From: Mesostigma viride
Lineage: Eukaryota > Streptophyta > Mesostigmatophyceae > Mesostigmatales > Mesostigmataceae
Length of the DNA: 45,382 bases
Direction: 5' to 3'
Assembly: GCA_009746045.1 (NCBI GenBank)
Contig: RPFO01000078.1
Span: 392,882-438,263 of the forward strand
The position numbers and the translations under genes were made by a program. A model generated the notes under the pieces. It searched no databases. It worked only from the letters and a program-made list of their open reading frames with translations, and was not told the origin of the DNA. This document shows positions 8,326 through 21,500 of this stretch, piece by piece (position 1 is the stretch's first letter; every line of letters begins with the position of its first letter).

Positions 8326-8645
8326 TAGTATGCCCACCCCTACCCCCTTGGTTGCTTCTTACCAATGGTACACCTTTGGGCTGTACTGGGTGTAACTACT
8401 GGTATAACTAGTACCCAAATGATGATCCCAAGGGCTCAAACTGTTCAGCAACTAATTGTTTATCATCCCTGAAGTGGTAGGTGTCCCGGTCAGTTATTAC
8501 ATAATTCAAAATGCACCGTCTACCAAGAATGAAAGCGCGCGTCTTGACCCCCATGACTTTGACGGTAGTTATATATGGCCTACCATGCATATATGTGAGG
8601 TTGTGATAGCTCACCCCTTAGGGCAACTCATGGACATGTTTGATG
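8326..8645 (+). repeat. Dispersed repeat of about 320 bp, copy 2
   Basis: This is the second copy of the repeat at 2771-3092, in the same orientation and about 5.55 kb downstream. A frame of about 117 codons crosses it (8456-8809), but copy 1 is broken in that frame, so I do not call a gene. Confidence 0.75.
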
Positions 8646-8980
8646 TAAGAAAAAAAGAGGGTAGTTACCCGCTTTGTTGCGTACGGCACATGAGTATCAT
8701 ACGTCTGTCCATTCATACAAGTATGATACGTTGGGCCTCATTCATACGTCATTCGTACGTTCCCCCCCAAACACCCACACACCCATTTGCAGCTTGCAGG
8801 TTCAAGTGACATTTAAGATGCTAGTGAAGTTCTAATCAAGAATTACATGACCAGAATACTCCTAGAATACGTTATTGACTATAAAATGATACTCTTTCAT
8901 TTATTCAGATATAAGTTAGTAGTGAGATGACAATTATAACAAAATGACAGCCATTGTCCACATTTTTCATCACTACAGAG
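8646..8980. other. Non-coding spacer before the array
   Basis: No gene is recognised. There is a 9-bp hairpin stem, GTATCATAC 8694-8702 with GTATGATAC 8721-8729, and a C-rich run near 8760-8790. The array-type sequence begins abruptly at 8981. Confidence 0.5.
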
Positions 8981-9035
8981 CAGTCTCACATCCGTGGGAC
9001 AGCAGTGGGACGATTTCACGTAGCTGGGACACCCC
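8981..9035 (+). repeat. Array head, homologous to the left end of the TIR element
   Basis: These 55 bp align without gaps to 3566-3620, with 42 identical positions. They carry three spaced copies of GTGGGAC or CTGGGAC (8994, 9005, 9024) exactly where the small element has GTGAGAC. The array therefore seems to begin at the TIR of a related element. The matching right end must lie beyond the window. Confidence 0.65.
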
Positions 9036-9125
9036 AACTCACCTAAGTAAGACATCCCATTTCCCCAACTCACGAAGGTGGGACACCCCGACTCGCGTAG
9101 GTGGGAGACTCCCTTTTCCCAAACT
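9036..9125 (+). repeat. Irregular left edge of the array
   Basis: The first monomers include short forms lacking ATTTTC (ACACCCCAACTCACC, ACACCCCGACTCGCG) mixed with full 32-bp forms. This matches the mixed unit lengths in the small TIR element and contrasts with the regular array that follows. Confidence 0.65.
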
Positions 9126-10608
9126 CACAAAGTTGGGACACCCCATTTTCCCAAACTCACGTAGGTGGGACACTCCATTTTCCCAAACTCACGCAGGTGG
9201 GACACTCCATTTTCCCAAACTCACGATGGTGGGACACCCCCTTTTCCCAAACTCACGAAGGTGGGACACACCATTTTCCCAAACTCACAAAGCTGGGACA
9301 CCCCATTTTCCCGAACTCACGTAGGTGGGACACCCCATTTTCCCAAACTCACAAAGGTGGGACACTCCATTTTCCCCAACTCACGAAGGTGGGACACTCC
9401 GTTTTCCCAAACTCACGTAGGTGAGACACTCCATTTTCCCAAACTCACGAAGGTGGGACACCCCATTTTCCAAACTCACGAAGGTGGGACACCCCATTTT
9501 CCCAAACTCACAAAGCTGGGACACTCCATTTTCCCAAACTCACGAAGGTGGGACACTCCATTTTCCCAAACTCACGAAGGAGGGACACCCCATTTTCCCA
9601 AACTCACAAAGCTGGGACACCCCATTTCCCCAAACTCACGTAGGTGGGACACTCCATTTTCCCACACTCAGGAAGGTGGGACACCCCCTTTTCCCAAACT
9701 CACGTAGGTGAGACACACTCCTTTTCCCAAACTCACGAAGGTGGGACACTCCATTTTCCCAAACTCACGTAGGTGGGACACCCCCTTTTCCCAAACTCAC
9801 GTAGGTGAGAAACACTCCTTTTCCCAAACTCACGAAGGTGGGACACTCCCTTTTCCAAACTCACGAAGGTGGGACACCCCATTTTCCCAAACTCACAAAG
9901 CTGGGACACCCCATTTCCCCAAACTCACGTAGGTGGGACACTCCATTTTCCCAAACTCAGGAAGTTGGGACACCCCCTTTTCCCAAACTCACGTAGGTGA
10001 GACACACTCCTTTTCCCAAACTCACGAAGGTGGGACACTCCATTTTCCCAAACTCACGTAGGTGGGACACCCCCTTTTCCCAAACTCACGTAGGTGAGAA
10101 ACACTCCTTTTCCCAAACTCACGAAGGTGGGACACTCCATTTTCCCAAACTCACGAAGGTGGGACACCCCATTTTCCCAAACTCACGAATGTGGGACACC
10201 CCACATTCCCAAGCTCACGAAGCTGGGACACCCCATTTTCCCAAACTCACGTAGGTGCGACACCCCCTTTTCCCAAACTCACGTAGGTGAGAAACACTCC
10301 TTTTCCCAAACTCACGAAGGTGGGACACTCCATTTTCCCAAACTCACGTAGGTGGGACACTCCATTTTCCCAAACTCACGAAGGTGGGACACTCCATTTT
10401 CCCAAACTCACGTAGGTGGGACACCCCACATTCCCAAGCTCACGAAGCTGGGACACCCCATTTTCCCAAACTCACGTAGGTGGGACACCCCCTTTTCCCA
10501 AACTCACGAAGGTGAGACACACTCCTTTTCCCAAACTCACGAAGGTGGGACACTCCATTTTCCCAAACTCACGTAGGTGGGACACACCATTTTCCCAAAC
10601 TCACGTAG

Positions 10609-11575
10609 GTGGGACACTCCATTTTCCCAAACTCACGAAGGTGGGACACTCCATTTTCCCAAACTCACGTAGGTGGGACACTCCATTTTCCCAAACTCAC
10701 GAAGGTGGGACACCCCCTTTTCCCAAACTCACGTAGGTGGGACACCCCACATTCCCAAGCTCACGAAGCTGGGACACCCCGTTTTCCCAAACTCACGTAG
10801 GTGGGACACCCCCTTTTCCCAAACTCACGTAGGTGAGAAACACTCCTTTTCCCAAACTCACGAAGGTGGGACACTCCATTTTCCAAACTCACGAAGGTGG
10901 GACACCCAATTTTCCCAAACTCACAAAGCTGGGACACCCCATTTCCCCAAACTCACGTAGGTGGGACACACTCCTTTTCCCAACCTCACGAAGGTGGGAC
11001 ACTCCATTTTCCCAAACTCACGTAGGTGGGACACCCCCTTTTCCCAAACTCACGTAGGTGAGAAACACTCCTTTTCCCAAACTCACGAAGGTGGGACACT
11101 CCATTTTCCCAAACTCACGAAGGTGGGACACTCCATTTTCCCAAACTCACGAAGGTGGGACACTCCATTTTCCCAAACTCACGTACGTGGGACACCCCAC
11201 ATTCCCAAGCTCACGAAGCTGGGACACCCCATTTTCCCAAACTCACGAAGGTGTGACATCCCAGTTTCCCAGCCTCGCGAAGGTGGGACACCCCATTTTC
11301 CCAAACTCACGAAGGTGGGACACCCAATTTTCCCAAACTCACAAAGCTGGGACACCCCATTTCCCCAAACTCACGTAGGTGGGACACCCCCTTTTCCCAA
11401 ACTCACGTGGGTGAGACACACTCCTTTTCCCAAACTCACGAAGGTGGGACACTCCATTTTCCCAAACTCACGAAGGTGGGACACTCCATTTTCCCAAACT
11501 CACGTATGTGGGACACCCCACATTCCCAAGCTCACGAAGGTGGGACACCCCCTTTTCCCAAACTCACGTAGGTGA
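10609..11575 (+). repeat. Array block duplicated at 15177-16143
   Basis: The order of monomer variants over about 970 bp is repeated 4,568 bp downstream, including the 31-bp monomer and the CATCCCAG monomer. Differences are few, for example GTGGGACACCCCACATT against CCCCCAATT near 15310. Confidence 0.75.
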
Positions 11576-11892
11576 GACACACTCCTTTTCCCAAACTCAC
11601 GTAGGTGGGACACCCCCTTTTCCCAAACTCACGTAGGTGAGAAACACTCCTTTTCCCAAACTCACGAAGGTGGGACACTCCATTTTCCCAAACTCACGTA
11701 GGTGGGACACTCCATTTTCCCAAACTCACGAAGGTGGGACACTCCCTTTTCCAAACTCACGAAGGTGGGACCCCCCATTTTCCCAAACTCACAAAGCTGG
11801 GACACCCCATTTCCCCAAACTCACGTAGGTGGGACACTCCATTTTCCCAAACTCAGGAAGTTGGGACACCCCCTTTTCCCAAACTCACGTAG

Positions 11893-13180
11893 GTGAGACA
11901 CACTCCTTTTCCCAAACTCACGAAGGTGGGACACTCCATTTTCCCAAACTCACGTAGGTGGGACACCCCCTTTTCCCAAACTCACGTAGGTGAGAAACAC
12001 TCCTTTTCCCAAACTCACGAAGGTGGGACACTCCATTTTCCCAAACTCACGAAGGTGGGACACCCCATTTTCCCAAACTCACGAATGTGGGACACCCCAC
12101 ATTCCCAAGCTCACGAAGCTGGGACACCCCATTTTCCCAAACTCACGTAGGTGCGACACCCCCTTTTCCCAAACTCACGTAGGTGAGAAACACTCCTTTT
12201 CCCAAACTCACGAAGGTGGGACACTCCATTTTCCCAAACTCACGTAGGTGGGACACTCCATTTTCCCAAACTCACGAAGGTGGGACACTCCATTTTCCCA
12301 AACTCACGTATGTGGGACACCCCACATTCCCAAGCTCACGAAGCTGGGACACCCCATTTTCCCAAACTCACGTAGGTGGGACACCCCCTTTTCCCAAACT
12401 CACGAAGGTGAGACACACTCCTTTTCCCAAACTCACGAAGGTGGGACACTCCATTTTCCCAAACTCACGTAGGTGGGACACCCCCTTTTCCCAAACTCAC
12501 GTAGGTGGGACACACTCCTTTTCCCAAACTCACGAAGGTGGGACACTCCATTTTCCCAAACTCACGTAGGTGGGACACCCCCTTTTCCCAAACTCACGTA
12601 GGTGAGAAACACTCCTTTTCCCAAACTCACGAAGGTGGGACACTCCATTTTCCCAAACTCACGAAGGTGGGACACCCCATTTTCCCAAACTCACGAATGT
12701 GGGACACCCCACATTCCCAAGCTCACGAAGCTGGGACACCCCATTTTCCCAAACTCACGTAGGTGCGACACCCCCTTTTCCCAAACTCACGTAGGTGAGA
12801 AACACTCCTTTTCCCAAACTCACGAAGGTGGGACACTCCATTTTCCCAAACTCACGTAGGTGGGACACTCCATTTTCCCAAACTCACGAAGGTGGGACAC
12901 TCCATTTTCCCAAACTCACGTATGTGGGACACCCCACATTCCCAAGCTCACGAAGCTGGGACACCCCATTTTCCCAAACTCACGTAGGTGGGACACCCCC
13001 TTTTCCCAAACTCACGAAGGTGAGACACACTCCTTTTCCCAAACTCACGAAGGTGGGACACTCCATTTTCCCAAACTCACGTAGGTGGGACACCCCCTTT
13101 TCCCAAACTCACGTAGGTGGGACACTCCATTTTCCCAAACTCACGAAGGTGGGACACTCCATTTTCCCAAACTCACGTAG
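11893..13180 (+). repeat. Tandem pair of 612-bp higher-order units
   Basis: The variant order from about 11893 repeats from about 12505 with a displacement of 612 bp. That fits 19 monomers, mostly 32 bp with a few of 33 bp. Confidence 0.65.
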
Positions 13181-16100
13181 GTGGGACACCCCCTTTTCCC
13201 AAACTCACGTAGGTGAGAAACACTCCTTTTCCCAAACTCACGAAGGTGGGACACTCCATTTTCCCAAACTCACGAAGGTGGGACACCCCATTTCCCCAAA
13301 CTCACGTAGGTGAGACACACTCCTTTTCCCAAACTCACGTAGGTGGGACACTCCATTTTCCCAAACTCACGTAGGTGGGAGAACTCCATTTTCCCAAACT
13401 CACGAAGGTGGGACACACTCCTTTTCCCAAACTCACGAATGTGGGACACCCCACATTCCCAAGCTCACGAAGCTGGGACACCCCATTTTCCCAAACTCAC
13501 GTAGGTGCGACACCCCCTTTTCCCAAACTCACGTAGGTGAGAAACACTCCTTTTCCCAAACTCACGAAGGTGGGACACTCCATTTTCCCAAACTCACGTA
13601 GGTGGGACACTCCATTTTCCCAAACTCACGAAGGTGGGACACTCCATTTTCCCAAACTCACGAAGGTGGGACACTCCATTTTCCCAAACTCACGTAGGTG
13701 GGAGAACTCCATTTTCCCAAACTCACGAAGGTGGGACACCCCCTTTTCCCAAACTCACGTAGGTGGGACACCCCACATTCCCAAGCTCACGAAGCTGGGA
13801 CACCCCGTTTTCCCAAACTCACGTAGGTGGGACACCCCCTTTTCCCAAACTCACGTAGGTGAGAAACACTCCTTTTCCCAAACTCACGAAGGTGGGACAC
13901 TCCATTTTCCAAACTCACGAAGGTGGGACACCCAATTTTCCCAAACTCACAAAGCTGGGACACCCCATTTCCCCAAACTCACGTAGGTGAGACACACTCC
14001 TTTTCCCAAACTCACGTAGGTGGGACACTCCATTTTCCCAAACTCACGTACGTGAGAAACACTCCATTTCCCAAACTCACGAAGGTGGGACACTCCATTT
14101 TCCCAAACTCACGAAGGTGGGACACTCCATTTTCCCAAACTCACGAAGGTGGGACACTCCATTTTCCCAAACTCACGTACGTGGGACACCCCACATTCCC
14201 AAGCTCACGAAGCTGGGACACCCCATTTTCCCAAACTCGCGAAGGTGTGACATCCCAGTTTCCCAGCCTCGCGAAGGTGGGACACCCCATTTTCCCAAAC
14301 TCACGAAGGTGGAACCCAATTTTCCCAAACTCACAAAGCTGGGACACCCCATTTCCCCAAACTCACGTAGGTGGGACACCCCCTTTTCCCAAACTCACGT
14401 GGGTGAGACACACTCCTTTTCCCAAACTCACGAAGGTGGGACACTCCATTTTCCCAAACTCACGAAGGTGGGACACTCCATTTTCCCAAACTCACGTATG
14501 TGGGACACCCCACATTCCCAAGTTCACGAAGGTGGGACACCCCCTTTTCCCAAACTCACGTAGGTGAGACACACTCCTTTTCCCAAACTCACGTAGGTGG
14601 GACACCCCCTTTTCCCAAACTCACGTAGGTGAGAAACACTCCTTTTCCCAAACTCACGAAGGTGGGACACCCCCTTTTCCCAAACTCACGAAGGTGAGAC
14701 ACACTCCTTTTCCCAAACTCACGAAGGTGGGACACTCCATTTTCCCAAACTCACGTAGGTGGGACACCCCCTTTTCCCAAACTCACGTAGGTGGGACACT
14801 CCATTTTCCCAAACTCACGAAGGTGGGACACTCCATTTTCCCAAACTCACGTAGGTGGGACACCCCCTTTTCCCAAACTCACGTAGGTGAGAAACACTCC
14901 TTTTCCCAAACTCACGAAGGTGGGACACTCCATTTTCCCAAACTCACGAAGGTGGGACACCCCATTTTCCCAAACTCACGAATGTGGGACACCCCACATT
15001 CCCAAGCTCACGAAGCTGGGACACCCCATTTTCCCAAACTCACGTAGGTGCGACACCCCCTTTTCCCAAACTCACGTAGGTGAGAAACACTCCTTTTCCC
15101 AAACTCACGAAGGTGGGACACTCCATTTTCCCAAACTCACGTAGGTGGGACACTCCATTTTCCCAAACTCACGAAGGTGGGACACTCCATTTTCCCAAAC
15201 TCACGAAGGTGGGACACTCCATTTTCCCAAACTCACGTAGGTGGGACACTCCATTTTCCCAAACTCACGAAGGTGGGACACCCCCTTTTCCCAAACTCAC
15301 GTAGGTGGGACACCCCCAATTCCCAAGCTCACGAAGCTGGGACACCCCGTTTTCCCAAACTCACGTAGGTGGGACACCCCCTTTTCCCAAACTCACGTAG
15401 GTGAGAAACACTCCTTTTCCCAAACTCACGAAGGTGGGACACTCCATTTTCCAAACTCACGAAGGTGGGACACCCAATTTTCCCAAACTCACAAAGCTGG
15501 GACACCCCATTTCCCCAAACTCACGTAGGTGGGACACACTCCTTTTCCCAAACTCACGATGGTGGGACACTCCATTTTCCCAAACTCACGTAGGTGGGAC
15601 ACCCCCTTTTCCCAAACTCACGTAGGTGAGAAACACTCCTTTTCCCAAACTCACGAAGGTGGGACACTCCATTTTCCCAAACTCACGAAGGTGGGACACT
15701 CCATTTTCCCAAACTCACGAAGGTGGGACACTCCATTTTCCCAAACTCACGTACGTGGGACACCCCACATTCCCAAGCTCACGAAGCTGGGACACCCCAT
15801 TTTCCCAAACTCACGAAGGTGTGACATCCCAGTTTCCCAGCCTCGCGAAGGTGGGACACCCCATTTTCCCAAACTCACGAAGGTGGGACACCCAATTTTC
15901 CCAAACTCACAAAGCTGGGACACCCCATTTCCCCAAACTCACGTAGGTGGGACACCCCCTTTTCCCAAACTCACGTGGGTGAGACACACTCCTTTTCCCA
16001 AACTCACGAAGGTGGGACACTCCATTTTCCCAAACTCACGAAGGTGGGACACTCCATTTTCCCAAACTCACGTATGTGGGACACCCCACATTCCCAAGCT

Positions 16101-18539
16101 CACGAAGGTGGGACACCCCCTTTTCCCAAACTCACGTAGGTGAGACACACTCCTTTTCCCAAACTCACGTAGGTGGGACACCCCCTTTTCCCAAACTCAC
16201 GTAGGTGAGAAACACTCCTTTTCCCAAACTCACGAAGGTGGGACACTCCATTTTCCCAAACTCACGTAGGTGGGACACTCCATTTTCCCAAACTCACGAA
16301 GGTGGGACACTCCATTTTCCCAAACTCACGTATGTGGGACACCCCACATTCCCAAGCTCACGAAGCTGGGACACCCCATTTTCCCAAACTCACGTAGGTG
16401 GGACACCCCCTTTTCCCAAACTCACGTAGGTGAGACAAACTCCTTTTCCCAAACTCACGAAGGTGGGACACTCCATTTTCCCAAACTCACGTAGGTGGGA
16501 CACCCCCTTTTCCCAAACCCACGTAGGTGGGACACTCCATTTTCCCAAACTCACGAAGGTGGGACACTCCATTTTCCCAAACTCACGAAGGTGGGACACT
16601 CCATTTTCCCAAACTCACGAAGGTGCGACACCCCCTTTTCCCAAACTCACGTAGGTGAGAAACACTCCTTTTCCCAAACTCACGAAGGTGGGACACTCCA
16701 TTTTCCCAAACTCACGTAGGTGGGACACTCCATTTTCCCAAACTCACGAAGGTGGGACACTCCATTTTCCCAAACTCACGTATGTGGGACACCCCACATT
16801 CCCAAGCTCACGAAGCTGGGACACCCCATTTTCCCAAACTCACGTAGGTGGGACACCCCCTTTTCCCAAACTCACGTAGGTGAGACACACTCCTTTTCCC
16901 AAACTCACGAAGGTGGGACACTCCATTTTCCCAAACTCACGTAGGTGGGACACCCCCTTTTCCCAAACTCACGTAGGTGGGACACTCCATTTTCCCAAAC
17001 TCACGAAGGTGGGACACTCCATTTTCCCAAACTCACGTAGGTGGGACACTCCATTTTCCCAAACTCACGAAGGTGGTCCACCCCCTTTTCCCAAACTCAC
17101 GTAGGTGGGACACCCCACATTCCCAAGCTCACGAAGCTGGGACACCCCGTTTTCCCAAACTCACGTAGGTGGGACACCCCCTTTTCCCAAACTCACGTAG
17201 GTGAGAAACACTCCTTTTCCCAAACTCACGAAGGTGGGACACTCCATTTTCCAAACTCACGAAGGTGGGACACCCAATTTTCCCAAACTCACAAAGCTGG
17301 GACACCCCATTTCCCCAAACTCACGTAGGTGGGACACTCCATTTTCCCAAACTCAGGAAGTTGGGACACCCCCTTTTCCCAAACTCACGTAGGTGAGACA
17401 CACTCCTTTTCCCAAACTCACGAAGGTGGGACACTCCATTTTCCCAAACTCACGTAGGTGGGACACCCCCTTTTCCCAAACTCACGTAGGTGAGAAACAC
17501 TCCTTTTCCCAAACTCACGAAGGTGGGACACTCCATTTTCCCAAACTCACGAAGGTGGGACACTCCATTTTCCCAAACTCACGAAGGTGGGACACTCCAT
17601 TTTCCCAAACTCACGTATGTGGGACACCCCACATTCCCAAGCTCACGAAGCTGGGACACCCCATTTTCCCAAACTCACGAAGGTGTGACATCCCAGTTTC
17701 CCAGCCTCGCGAAGGTGGGACACCCCATTTTCCCAAACTCACGAAGGTGGGACACCCAATTTTCCCAAACTCACAAAGCTGCGACACCCCATTTCCCCAA
17801 CCTCACGTAGGTGCGACACTCCATTTTCCCAAACTCAGGAAGGTGGGACACCCCCTTTTCCCAAACTCACGTGGGTAAGACACACTCCATTTTCCCAAAC
17901 TCACGAAGGTGGGACACTCCATTTTCCCAAACTCACGAAGGTGGGACACCCCATTTTCCCAAACTCACGAATGTGGGACACCCCACATTCCCAAGCTCAC
18001 GAAGCTGGGACACCCCATTTTCCCAAACTCACGTAGGTGCGACACCCCCTTTTCCCAAACTCACGTAGGTGAGAAACACTCCTTTTCCCAAACTCAGGAA
18101 GGTGGGACACTCCATTTTCCCAAACTCACGTAGGTGGGACACTCCATTTTCCCAAACTCACGAAGGTGGGACACTCCATTTTCCCAAACTCACGTATGTG
18201 GGACACCCCACATTCCCAAGCTCACGAAGGTGGGACACCCCACATTCCCAAGCTCACGAAGCTGGGACACCCCGTTTTCCCAAACTCACGTAGGTGGGAC
18301 ACCCCCTTTTCCCAAACTCACGTAGGTGAGAAACACTCCTTTTCCCAAACTCACGAAGGTGGGACACTCCATTTTCCAAACTCACGAAGGTGGGACACCC
18401 AATTTTCCCAAACTCACAAAGCTGGGACACCCCATTTCCCCAAACTCACGTAGGTGGGACACTCCATTTTCCCAAACTCAGGAAGTTGGGACACCCCCTT
18501 TTCCCAAACTCACGTAGGTGAGACACACTCCTTTAACCA

Positions 18540-21500
18540 AACTCACGAAGGTGGGACACTCCATTTTCCCAAACTCACGTAGGTGGGACACCCCCTTTTC
18601 CCAAACTCACGTAGGTGAGAAACACTCCTTTTCCCAAACTCACGAAGGTGGGACACTCCATTTTCCCAAACTCACGAAGGTGGGACACTCCATTTTCCCA
18701 AACTCACGAAGGTGGGACACTCCATTTTCCCAAACTCACGTATGTGTGACACCCCACATTCCCAAGCTCACGAAGCTGGGACACCCCATTTTCCCAAACT
18801 CACGAAGGTGTGACATCCCAGTTTCCCAGCCTCGCGAAGGTGGGACACCCCATTTTCCCAAACTCACGAAGGTGGGACACCCAATTTTCCCAAACTCACA
18901 AAGCTGCGACACCCCATTTCCCCAACCTCACGTAGGTGCGACACTCCATTTTCCCAAACTCAGGAAGGTGGGACACCCCCTTTTCCCAAACTCACGTGGG
19001 TAAGACACACTCCTTTTCCCAAACTCACGAAGGTGGGACACTCCATTTTCCCAAACTCACGAAGGTGGGACACCCCATTTTCCCAAACTCACGAATGTGG
19101 GACACCCCACATTCCCAAGCTCACGAAGGTGGGACACCCCATTTTCCCAAACTCACGTAGGTGCGACACCCCCTTTTCCCAAACTCACGTAGGTGAGAAA
19201 CACTCCTTTTCCCAAACTCACGAAGGTGGGACACTCCATTTTCCCAAACTCACGTAGGTGGGACACTCCATTTTCCCAAACTCACGAAGGTGGGACACTC
19301 CATTTTCCCAAACTCACGTATGTGGGACACCCCACATTCCCAAGCTCACGAAGCTGGGACACCCCATTTTCCCAAACTCACGTAGGTGGGACACCCCCTT
19401 TTCCCAAACTCACGTAGGTGAGACACACTCCTTTTCCCAAACTCACGAAGGTGGGACACTCCATTTTCCCAAACTCACGTAGGTGGGACACCCCCTTTTC
19501 CCAAACTCACGTAGGTGGGACACTCCATTTTCCCAAACTCACGAAGGTGGGACACTCCATTTTCCCAAACTCACGTAGGTGGGACACTCCATTTTCCCAA
19601 ACTCACGTATGTGGGACACCCCCTTTTCCCAAACTCACGTAGGTGGGACACTCCATTTTCCCAAACTCACGTATGTGGGACACCCCACATTCCCAAGCTC
19701 ACGAAGCTGGGACACCCCATTTTCCCAAACTCACGAAGGTGTGACATCCCAGTTTCCCAGCCTCGCGAAGGTGGGACACCCCATTTTCCCAAACTCACGA
19801 AGGTGGGACACTCCATTTTCCCAAACTCACGTAGGTGGGACACTCCATTTTCCCAAACTCACGAAGGTGGGACACCCCATTTTCCCAAACTCACGAATGT
19901 GGGACACCCCACATTCCCAAGCTCACGAAGCTGGGACACCCCATTTTCCCAAACTCACGTAGGTGCGACACCCCCTTTTCCCAAACTCACGTAGGTGAGA
20001 AACACTCCTTTTCCCAAACTCACGAAGGTGGGACACTCCATTTTCCCAAACTCACGTAGGTGGGACACTCCATTTTCCCAAACTCACGAAGGTGGGACAC
20101 TCCATTTTCCCAAACTCACGTATGTGGGACACCCCACATTCCCAAGCTCACGAAGCTGGGACACCCCATTTTCCCAAACTCACGTAGGTGGGACACCCCC
20201 TTTTCCCAAACTCACGAAGGTGAGACACACTCCTTTTCCCAAACTCACGAAGGTGGGACACTCCATTTTCCCAAACTCATGTAGGTGGGACACCCCCTTT
20301 TCCCAAACTCACGTAGGTGGGACACCCAATTTTCCCAAACTCACGAAGGTGGGACACTCCATTTTCCCAAACTCACGTAGGTGGGACACTCCATTTTCCC
20401 AAACTCACGAAGGTGGACACCCCCTTTTCCCAAACTCACGTAGGTGGGACACCCCACATTCCCAAGCTCACGAAGCTGGGACAGCCCGTTTTCCCAAACT
20501 CACGTAGGTGGGACACCCCCTTTTCCCAAACTCACGTAGGTGAGAAACACTCCTTTTCCCAAACTCACGAAGGTGGGACACTCCATTTTCCAAACTCACG
20601 AAGGTGGGACACCCAATTTTCCCAAACTCACAAAGCTGGGACACCCCATTTCCCCAAACTCACGTAGGTGGGACACACTCCTTTTCCCAAACTCACGAAG
20701 GTGGGACACTCCATTTTCCCAAACTCACGTAGGTGGGACACCCCCTTTTCCCAAACTCACGTAGGTGAGAAACACTCCTTTTCCCAAACTCACGAAGGTG
20801 GGACACTCCATTTTCCCAAACTCACGAAGGTGGGACACTCCATTTTCCCAAACTCACGAAGGTGGGACACTCCATTTTCCCAAACTCACGTACGTGGGAC
20901 ACCCCACATTCCCAAGCTCAGGAAGCTGGGACACCCCATTTTCCCAAACTCACGAAGGTGGGACATCCCAGTTTCCCAGCCTCGCGAAGGTGGGACACCC
21001 CATTTTCCCAAACTCACGAAGGTGGGACACCCAATTTTCCCAAACTCACAAAGCTGGGACACCCCATTTCCCCAAACTCACGTAGGTGGGACACCCCCTT
21101 TTCCCAAACTCACGTGGGTGAGACACACTCCTTTTCCCAAACTCACGAAGGTGGGACACTCCATTTTCCCAAACTCACGAAGGTGGGACACTCCATTTTC
21201 CCAAACTCACGTATGTGGGACACCCCATTTTCCCAAGCTCACGAAGGTGGGACACCCCCTTTTCCCAAACTCACGTAGGTGAGACACACTCCTTTTCCCA
21301 AACTCACGAAGGTGGGACACTCCATTTTCCCAAACTCACGAAGGTGGGACACTCCATTTTCCCAAACTCACGTAGGTGGGACACTCCATTTTCCCAAACT
21401 CACGAAGGTGGGACACCCCCTTTTCCCAAACTCACGTAGGTGAGAAACACTCCTTTTCCCAAACTCACGAAGGTGGGACACTCCATTTTCCCAAACTCAC

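Noticed and set aside
8456-8809. 117-codon ORF and an antisense ORF (8408-8614) across dispersed repeat copy 2.
   Set aside because: Copy 1 at 2771-3092 breaks the frame with indels, and the residues resemble no known family.
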